IMG/VR virus record: IMGVR_UViG_3300020194_001331
Span: 1-64,000 of that record
DNA from: a virus
Direction: 5' to 3' (one strand)
Length of the DNA: 64,000 nucleotides
The position numbers and the translations under genes were made by a program. The notes under the pieces are model-generated. The model saw only the letters and a program-made list of their open reading frames with translations, ran no database searches and was not told the origin of the DNA. Positions 59,693 through 64,000 of this stretch are shown one piece after another; positions within the stretch are counted from its first letter, which is position 1; each line of letters opens with the position of its first letter.

Positions 59693-60883
59693 TTAACTTC
59701 TATCTCTAGGTCCACCACCACCAACATCACCATAGCCGCCAGAACCTCCAGAACCTCCAGAACCCCCAGAACCTCCAGAACCTCCAGAACCACCATTGTT
59801 ACCTCCACCAGGTAATGGTTCACCATTATCCCGATTTACCAAATTCCAAGATTCTTCTTCTTCGAACCAAGTCCAAGTTTTTCCATTATAGAAAACTTCT
59901 TCTTCATCTTCTACACCCCTTCTACCAATTGGTGGATATAAGTTTGGATTTGGGTCAATTGGATTTCCATTGTTATCTAATTCTTCTTCAATCTTTTTAG
60001 ATGGTTCATCATCACTAATATCAGCGTTTTGTGGAATATCTTTAAAAGTACCTAATTGTTCAGCTGGTATTAATCGTTCATCGAAATTATTAGATGGTTT
60101 CGCAACTGCCCAAGAAATATATCTTAATAGTTCGATATCAGTATATGTGGGATTAGCTTGTAATCCCTTTACTGCATCTTTTTCGTAATTGGAATGAACA
60201 AATAAATTTCTAATTACCTCTACATAACTCCTTTCAGATTCCTGAACCGATGTTAAATCTATATCTGTGTTTAACTCAGCTATCCTTAAAAGTTCTACCT
60301 TTTCTTTTAAGGGTTTAATATCAATTACTATAATATTTTTTTCATCTATAATATCATTTACACCAAATGGGTTTCCAGTAGAGTAGTTATTTGTTAATCT
60401 TTCGTAAAAGTTTTTTGTTACAAATAATCGGGGTAGTGATTCTTCACCATCTTTCAAACAAAGAATAAAATTGAAATCAACCTCCTCATCACTAATTACA
60501 TTTAGCTTTGATAAATCGTATTTAGGGATATCCACAAAGTTTTGGGGATATTCACCAAATAATCTTATTTTATCAATTTCTTCAAAATTACCAACTGTTT
60601 GTTTTTCAATAACATTTTCTACACTAATACGTTCTCTAATGTTTTTAGATGCTGGTTTTTTTGTTGGGGTTAATGGTTTAGATACAGAAGATACCTCATC
60701 CAAAGTAGTTTTTTGTGGTTTTGGTTGAGGTGGATTACTTTCTTTTGGTGGTGGTGTAGGAATTGGTGGGGGTGATTTGGGTGGACTTGGTGTATAACCA
60801 TTATTACCACTATTAGTGTTACCACCAGTAGTAGTTTCATTAAAACCAATAAGTCCTCCTGCGTTATATGCTGGTTCAGCCAT
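59693..60883 (-). CDS. Structural protein with Pro-rich front and Gly-Gly-Ser repeat tail (396 aa)
   Basis: Residues 20-60 are Pro/Asn/Thr-rich (YTPSPPKSPPPIPTPPPKES). Residues about 90-300 form a folded part (IDKIRLFGEYPQNFVDIPKY; NFILCLKDGEESLPRLFVTK; AELNTDIDLTSVQESERSYV). Near 330 is the motif EVFYNGKTWTWFEEEESWNL, a WW-like strand set. The C-terminus has six Gly-Gly-Ser repeats. It has a late-type promoter 13 bases upstream and SD-like AGAAAGGAATT. A flexible virion-decoration or linker protein is plausible. Confidence 0.6.
   Translation of the reverse strand: MAEPAYNAGGLIGFNETTTGGNTNSGNNGYTPSPPKSPPPIPTPPPKESNPPQPKPQKTTLDEVSSVSKPLTPTKKPASKNIRERISVENVIEKQTVGNFEEIDKIRLFGEYPQNFVDIPKYDLSKLNVISDEEVDFNFILCLKDGEESLPRLFVTKNFYERLTNNYSTGNPFGVNDIIDEKNIIVIDIKPLKEKVELLRIAELNTDIDLTSVQESERSYVEVIRNLFVHSNYEKDAVKGLQANPTYTDIELLRYISWAVAKPSNNFDERLIPAEQLGTFKDIPQNADISDDEPSKKIEEELDNNGNPIDPNPNLYPPIGRRGVEDEEEVFYNGKTWTWFEEEESWNLVNRDNGEPLPGGGNNGGSGGSGGSGGSGGSGGSGGYGDVGGGGPRDRS
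59736..59789. repeat. 9-base tandem repeat coding (Gly-Gly-Ser)n
   Basis: Six units of the 9-base pattern CCTCCAGAA (plus-strand form) with single-base variants, in frame in the 396-residue structural gene. Confidence 0.9.
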
Positions 60884-60896
60884 TATAATTCCTTTC

Positions 60897-60908
60897 TATA
60901 TAAATATT
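60897..60908 (-). promoter_or_regulatory. Putative late promoter motif
   Basis: Coding-strand AATATTTATATA, 13 bases before ATG 60883. Confidence 0.6.
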
Positions 60909-60923
60909 CGAATTTAAGAAAGA

Positions 60924-61382
60924 TTAGATTCCGTTATTACCTTCATCATAAAACTGAACATTTACTCCAGCTTCTTCGAACATCTTCCAACTCCTTTCAG
61001 CGGATTCTTCCCACTTAGGTCCTTTTGCTCCACCACCTCTTTCACAAAAGATTCTTACGATTCCAGCATTGATAATTCCTCTAGCACAATCAGAGCAAGG
61101 GATACCACAACTTAGATACATTGTACATCCTTTAGTAGAAACTCCAATTCGAGCTGCGTTATATATGGCATTTCTTTCAGCGTGTTCAAACCAAAAATAT
61201 TTCTCTGGCCTTTCTTGTCTTTCTTTTATTGTATCATCAATACCTCTGGGAAATGAGTTGTAACCTGTTGATACAATTTCTTTATCTTTACCAACTATTA
61301 CTGCTCCAATCTGAGTTCTCTCATCTTTGGATTTGAGTTTAATTTGGTGTGCTAAATTTTGAAAGTATTCTACCCATCTCAT
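60924..61382 (-). CDS. dCMP/cytidine deaminase (152 aa)
   Basis: Zinc deaminase with HAE at residues 67-69 (FEHAERNAIYNAAR) and PCxxC at 95-99 (IPCSDCARGII). The opening LKSKDERTQIGAVIVGKDKE and GYNSFPRGIDD are characteristic of dCMP deaminases, which supply dUMP for thymidylate synthesis. T4 cd is the counterpart. A motif GGGAKGPKWEE near the end matches the family. It follows the metallophosphoesterase gene; a variant late motif (TTATTAT-like) is upstream. Confidence 0.9.
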   Translation of the reverse strand: MRWVEYFQNLAHQIKLKSKDERTQIGAVIVGKDKEIVSTGYNSFPRGIDDTIKERQERPEKYFWFEHAERNAIYNAARIGVSTKGCTMYLSCGIPCSDCARGIINAGIVRIFCERGGGAKGPKWEESAERSWKMFEEAGVNVQFYDEGNNGI

Positions 61383-61394
61383 AATAATAAGTAT

Positions 61395-62075
61395 TTATAA
61401 CTCAAAGATGTTTCCGTTTGAAGTTAATTTACCAAATCTACCATCTTTCATCACCGAACCATTTGAGAAGATAGTATCTAATCCACTCAACTTCATTGTT
61501 CCCTGATTGATAATATCTTGGTGGTTGTGGATGTGTCCAAATAAACATAATTTTGGATTTACTTCCATTACTCTATTGAGAAGGGATTTATCACCACACC
61601 TTTCTAAATTTCCAGCTCTATCAAATGATAAATCTAAGATACCCTTTGGAGGTCCGTGGGTGATAACAATATTCACATCTTCATCAATAGCTTTTCTCCA
61701 AATTCTTTCCAACTTAGTTCTATCTTTATTAAAAGCCCAACCATATCCAAATGTTGGAGTATGAGGTGAACCAAAGATTTTTAATCCTTCAATAGTGATA
61801 CTTTCATTTTCCAAATAGATAATTTTGTGTCTTTCAAAATCTTCTTTGGTTACGAATTTGTTTTCAATAGAAGTATCGTGATTTCCAGCAACAAATATCT
61901 TTAAAGGTATCTTTAGTGAACGATACCAATCAATAAAACCTCTTACCTCAGCTTCGTTATTGTAAGGGTCTTTTGGATTAGAACAATCCCCACTAAAAAT
62001 CACCATATCAATATCAGTTGGAACTTCCAACAAATTGTGATAAGTGTGTGTATCTGATATGTGCCAGATTCTCAT
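61395..62075 (-). CDS. Calcineurin-like metallophosphoesterase (226 aa)
   Basis: Two-metal phosphoesterase: HISDTHTYHN (Asp8, His10), IFSGDCSNP (Asp30), VAGNHDTS, VITHGPPKG and FGHIHNHQ. The plan fits the MPPED2/239AB group of class III cyclic nucleotide or other phosphodiesterases. In phages the substrate is unknown. It starts 1 base after the small TTG-started ORF's stop. Not to be confused with the SbcD-like nuclease at 25.9 kb, which is longer and fused to an ATPase. Confidence 0.85.
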   Translation of the reverse strand: MRIWHISDTHTYHNLLEVPTDIDMVIFSGDCSNPKDPYNNEAEVRGFIDWYRSLKIPLKIFVAGNHDTSIENKFVTKEDFERHKIIYLENESITIEGLKIFGSPHTPTFGYGWAFNKDRTKLERIWRKAIDEDVNIVITHGPPKGILDLSFDRAGNLERCGDKSLLNRVMEVNPKLCLFGHIHNHQDIINQGTMKLSGLDTIFSNGSVMKDGRFGKLTSNGNIFEL

Positions 62076-62076
62076 A

Positions 62077-62196
62077 TTAAATTCCGATTACCAATTCTTT
62101 ATTTAACCAACCAATGATAAGTTCTAAATCACCATTGAGGTTTCTATTGTGTGTTAACTTAATATAGGGTAGGATGTAAATCTGCCCCCATACCAA
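62077..62196 (-). CDS. Possible small ORF with TTG start (39 aa)
   Basis: Reads LVWGQIYILPYIKLTHNRNL then NGDLELIIGWLNKELVIGI to TAA. There is no ATG; TTG 62196 is the best start. The stop is one base before the next gene's ATG, and the sequence looks protein-like (IKLTHNRNLNGDLELIIGWL); I have a sense that this shape recurs in large phages. It fills the only gap between two well-supported genes. Confidence 0.4.
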   Translation of the reverse strand: MVWGQIYILPYIKLTHNRNLNGDLELIIGWLNKELVIGI

Positions 62197-62210
62197 GTAA
62201 GTATTAAATT

Positions 62211-62570
62211 TTATTTTGCCCATTTACCTCTTTGTACTAATTGAGAGATTATACCATAAACTGATAAATCCTCATAAGTATCTTGAATATTTTCACCAAC
62301 CTCATCGGGTTGACCTTTTACAACTAACTGAAGTAATCTTTGGATTTTATCATTCTTTCTAAACCACAAACCCGTCAATGCTACTTTAACATCTTCTTCG
62401 GTTTCCAAAGATGAACCAACTGAAATGTTGCCTGGTCCATAATTTCTTTGTTTCTTACAAAAGGTTTCATACATCTCATCTAAAATTAGTTTAAACTCTT
62501 TACAAGTTTCTGGGTAGGTTCTTTCACAAAATTCTACTGCGGTTTCTCCGTAAGGTACTTTATCTTCCAT
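62211..62570 (-). CDS. DUF1599/nucleotide modification-associated domain 1 type protein (119 aa)
   Basis: Helical protein with EMYETFCKKQRNYGPGNISV, LTGLWFRKNDKIQRLLQLVV and NIQDTYEDLSVYGIISQLVQ. These match the DUF1599 pattern (KxxxYGxxN, GLxxRxxDKxxRL, EDTxxDLxxY), a MazG-like all-alpha group linked to nucleotide metabolism in phages. Start: ATG 62570 is chosen because the promoter at 62594-62625 overlaps the upstream GTG 62594 that would lengthen the frame by eight codons. Confidence 0.8.
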   Translation of the reverse strand: MEDKVPYGETAVEFCERTYPETCKEFKLILDEMYETFCKKQRNYGPGNISVGSSLETEEDVKVALTGLWFRKNDKIQRLLQLVVKGQPDEVGENIQDTYEDLSVYGIISQLVQRGKWAK

Positions 62571-62593
62571 ATATTCTATTTGATGTTTATCCA

Positions 62594-62625
62594 CAAATAT
62601 ACGAAAAATATTTTACAATTCCAAA
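62594..62625 (-). promoter_or_regulatory. Host-type promoter
   Basis: TTTG (62625-62622), 20-base spacer, TATATTTG (62601-62594) on the coding strand, giving a leader of roughly 20 bases before ATG 62570. Confidence 0.8.
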
Positions 62626-62878
62626 CACTTTCAACTAAATTTTCAAAAAGTGAAAAAAGTTCAAATTTTTTTTATGTTTGGTGATTTTGGTCTATATGTA
62701 TTATACGAACATACGATACTCTAAGGTGAAGCTATGAGTCTAAACGCTTCCAAACTTCAATCAGAAACGATTGTTGGACCGAGCAAATATTCTTTTTGAT
62801 TTTTCGGACACAGTGACACGGTGCAAGACAAGACAAGTGTTAAATAAAAAAATTAAAATAAAAATTTAGACAAGACAA
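62626..62878. other. Non-coding gap of about 250 bases with hairpins (possible RNA or control region)
   Basis: No supported gene here on either strand. Plus-strand hairpins are GAAGC (62728-62732) with GCTTC (62746-62750), and CAATC (62758-62762) with GATTG (62769-62773). Around them is a stretch less AT-rich than the flanks. GACAC occurs twice near 62809, and GACAAGACAAG-like runs near 62828 and 62870. It is the longest gene-free stretch in the window. A structured RNA or replication/control region is possible. Confidence 0.35.
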
Positions 62879-63115
62879 CTAAAGCACTTCATAGTTAAAT
62901 TGGTCTATTCTTCTTACTACCCTATATACTCTACTTGTCGGGTCGTTAGAATCCAATTCATCTCTTTTTATTTCTGCTTCAGATTGAGTATCATACTCAT
63001 CAATAGTATCATCTCCATTTAATTTATAAACCCAAATCTGTCTTTTTGCCCAAGAAGGGTCTCCAGTATTAGTATCTACTGGTATTAATTGTTTTTGTAC
63101 TGCAAATTCTTTCAT
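62879..63115 (-). CDS. Small hypothetical protein (78 aa)
   Basis: Acidic; PSWAKRQIWVYKLNGDDTID, EYDTQSEAEIKRDELDSND and SRVYRVVRRIDQFNYEVL form a small alpha/beta protein. The tail YRVVRR...YEV is a likely strand. It overlaps the upstream gene by 4 bases (ATGA). Function unknown. Confidence 0.5.
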   Translation of the reverse strand: MKEFAVQKQLIPVDTNTGDPSWAKRQIWVYKLNGDDTIDEYDTQSEAEIKRDELDSNDPTSRVYRVVRRIDQFNYEVL

Positions 63116-63312
63116 AGTTCTACTCCTCTTTTTTGAAGTTCTCTTTTAATCATTTGTTTTTTCTTCTTATAGGAAGGTGTGCCATATAACTTTATCAACT
63201 CTTCTGTTCCTGCCCCACTCAAAGTATAATGCTTCCAAAACCATTTATTGATTTGTCTGCCATTTTTATCTCTAAGATATTCCTTTGTACTTGGTTTTAA
63301 TTTTGCTGGCAT
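63112..63312 (-). CDS. Small basic phage protein (66 aa)
   Basis: PAKLKPSTKEYLRDKNGRQI, NKWFWKHYTLSGAGTEELIK and YGTPSYKKKKQMIKRELQKR. The opening KLKPSxKEYxRD... and WKHYTLSG...ELxxLY are a pattern recurrent in small proteins of T4-like marine phages. Very basic, likely nucleic acid-binding or structural. Overlaps neighbours on both sides by 1-4 bases. Confidence 0.6.
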   Translation of the reverse strand: MPAKLKPSTKEYLRDKNGRQINKWFWKHYTLSGAGTEELIKLYGTPSYKKKKQMIKRELQKRGVEL

Positions 63313-63968
63313 TATATTAATTTGTTTTCTTTTAAATAGTTGAACATATCGTTTCCAATCATTGAACCAAAATCTACATCCGATTGATAGTGAACTTTTG
63401 CAGTAACTCTACTCTTTGCTATATCTCTACCTAACCTCAAAATCTTTCCTCTATGTAAAGGATTTTTGTAAGCTAAATAATTGGATATCAGAATACCTTG
63501 AGCTGCGTGTCCAGAAGGATAAGATGGTGAATCTGATGTTGTATCTTCGATTTCGTTAGTATCTAATTCTATATTAAGTAAAGGTGCTAATTTGTAAGGC
63601 CTCGGTCTATTGTAGTGATATTTTAAATCTAATATCACACCACTAGCAGCATCTTTTAAATCTTTTACCATTTCTTTTGGGAAATCAATATCTAATTCTT
63701 CACATAAATTTTTAAAAGATTCTTTCACTTTATCCATCTTCAAAGTAAATTCATCATTAGATGGTATTTGTGATAATCTAATTAATTCCTGCATTGTTCT
63801 CATAGATTCGTTTTTATATGGAGGCATATTTTTATACCTCTCATACTTAAACCCAGAAAAAATAGATTTAGGAATTTCAGCAATACGGTCAGCATGTTTT
63901 GGTTCAACCGAATCATTATTGGTCAATCCATAAATCTTTCCCACATTTTTGAAATCATATACTAACAT
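63312..63968 (-). CDS. PAP2-type phosphatase, soluble-looking (218 aa)
   Basis: All three PAP2/acid phosphatase motifs are present: KYHYNRPRP (K-x6-RP), PSYPSGHAA (PSGH) and SRVTAKVHYQSDVDFG (SR-x5-H-x3-D). The usual transmembrane helices are absent, so it resembles the non-membrane or bacterial class A phosphatase layout. It may dephosphorylate lipids or small phosphates. The start is ATG 63968; a TATATTTATAGG-like motif lies only 3 bases upstream. First gene of a short three-gene operon. Confidence 0.85.
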   Translation of the reverse strand: MLVYDFKNVGKIYGLTNNDSVEPKHADRIAEIPKSIFSGFKYERYKNMPPYKNESMRTMQELIRLSQIPSNDEFTLKMDKVKESFKNLCEELDIDFPKEMVKDLKDAASGVILDLKYHYNRPRPYKLAPLLNIELDTNEIEDTTSDSPSYPSGHAAQGILISNYLAYKNPLHRGKILRLGRDIAKSRVTAKVHYQSDVDFGSMIGNDMFNYLKENKLI

Positions 63969-64000
63969 ACCTATAAATATATTATTCTATAATAATAGTA

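Noticed and set aside
59736-59789. Regular short repeats that could look like a CRISPR array
   Set aside because: The unit is only 9 bases, has no spacers and codes in frame for Gly-Gly-Ser in a structural gene.
62700-62790. A tRNA or a 21-codon plus-strand peptide in the long gap
   Set aside because: No cloverleaf or T-loop consensus is visible, and the short plus frame has no ribosome site or coupling.

Overview
The window is a stretch of a large T4-related myovirus genome, most likely infecting a member of the Bacteroidota. Recognisable T4-type genes are the large terminase, the start of the portal, GPW/gp25, gp6, a gp5-like spike, a gp46/gp47 pair fused into one protein, and a late sigma factor of gp55 type. 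DNA is AT-rich, almost every gene is on the minus strand, and genes are tightly packed with many ATGA or TAATG overlaps. The host call rests on nine promoters of the Bacteroidota housekeeping form (TTTG or TTG, 20 nt, then TATATTTG-like), weak use of Shine-Dalgarno sequences, and one Bacteroidota-style lipoprotein. No tRNA, CRISPR array or insertion sequence was seen.

Layout, left to right (transcription runs mostly right to left). 1-7.6 kb: portal N-terminus, two small conserved genes, terminase, an envelope-anchored protein, a Cys-rich protein, and a 1048-residue protein joining a HIGH-type nucleotidyltransferase to a ligase-like domain. 7.7-12.2 kb: a sugar operon with ADP-heptose kinase-type and nucleotidyltransferase-type enzymes, an O-heptosyltransferase-like protein with a four-Cys finger, and a three-domain glycosyltransferase/methyltransferase. 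It is flanked by two paralogous coiled-coil genes. 12.5-21.4 kb: a tail assembly chaperone and a 2802-residue adhesin containing a Hint (intein-like) domain. 21.4-22.0 kb: the only plus-strand genes. 22.0-27.6 kb: UDP-sugar dehydrogenase, fused SbcD-SbcC (gp47-gp46), primase and a GIY-YIG protein. 27.6-46.4 kb: tail and baseplate block. 46.4-49.6 kb: an apparent two-component system (membrane PAS histidine kinase, stand-alone receiver, small membrane proteins). 49.6-53.2 kb: late sigma factor, small genes, a deformylase-like remnant, a cupin and a UV damage endonuclease. 53.3-64 kb: membrane protein, small heat shock protein, HD and HAD hydrolases, lipoprotein, PhoH, a Gly-Ser repeat structural protein, deaminase, phosphoesterase, a DUF1599-type protein and a PAP2 phosphatase.

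Two promoter classes divide the genes. The host-like class precedes the sugar operon, primase, sigma factor, UV endonuclease and small accessory genes. A second motif, reading AATAYTTATATA on the coding strand, precedes mainly structural genes and probably marks late promoters served by the gp55-like factor. A plausible reading is that host RNA polymerase first makes replication, repair, sugar and regulatory proteins, and the phage sigma factor then turns on head, tail and adhesin genes. The sugar enzymes may decorate the large adhesin. Functional statements are from sequence reading only; no database search was possible.
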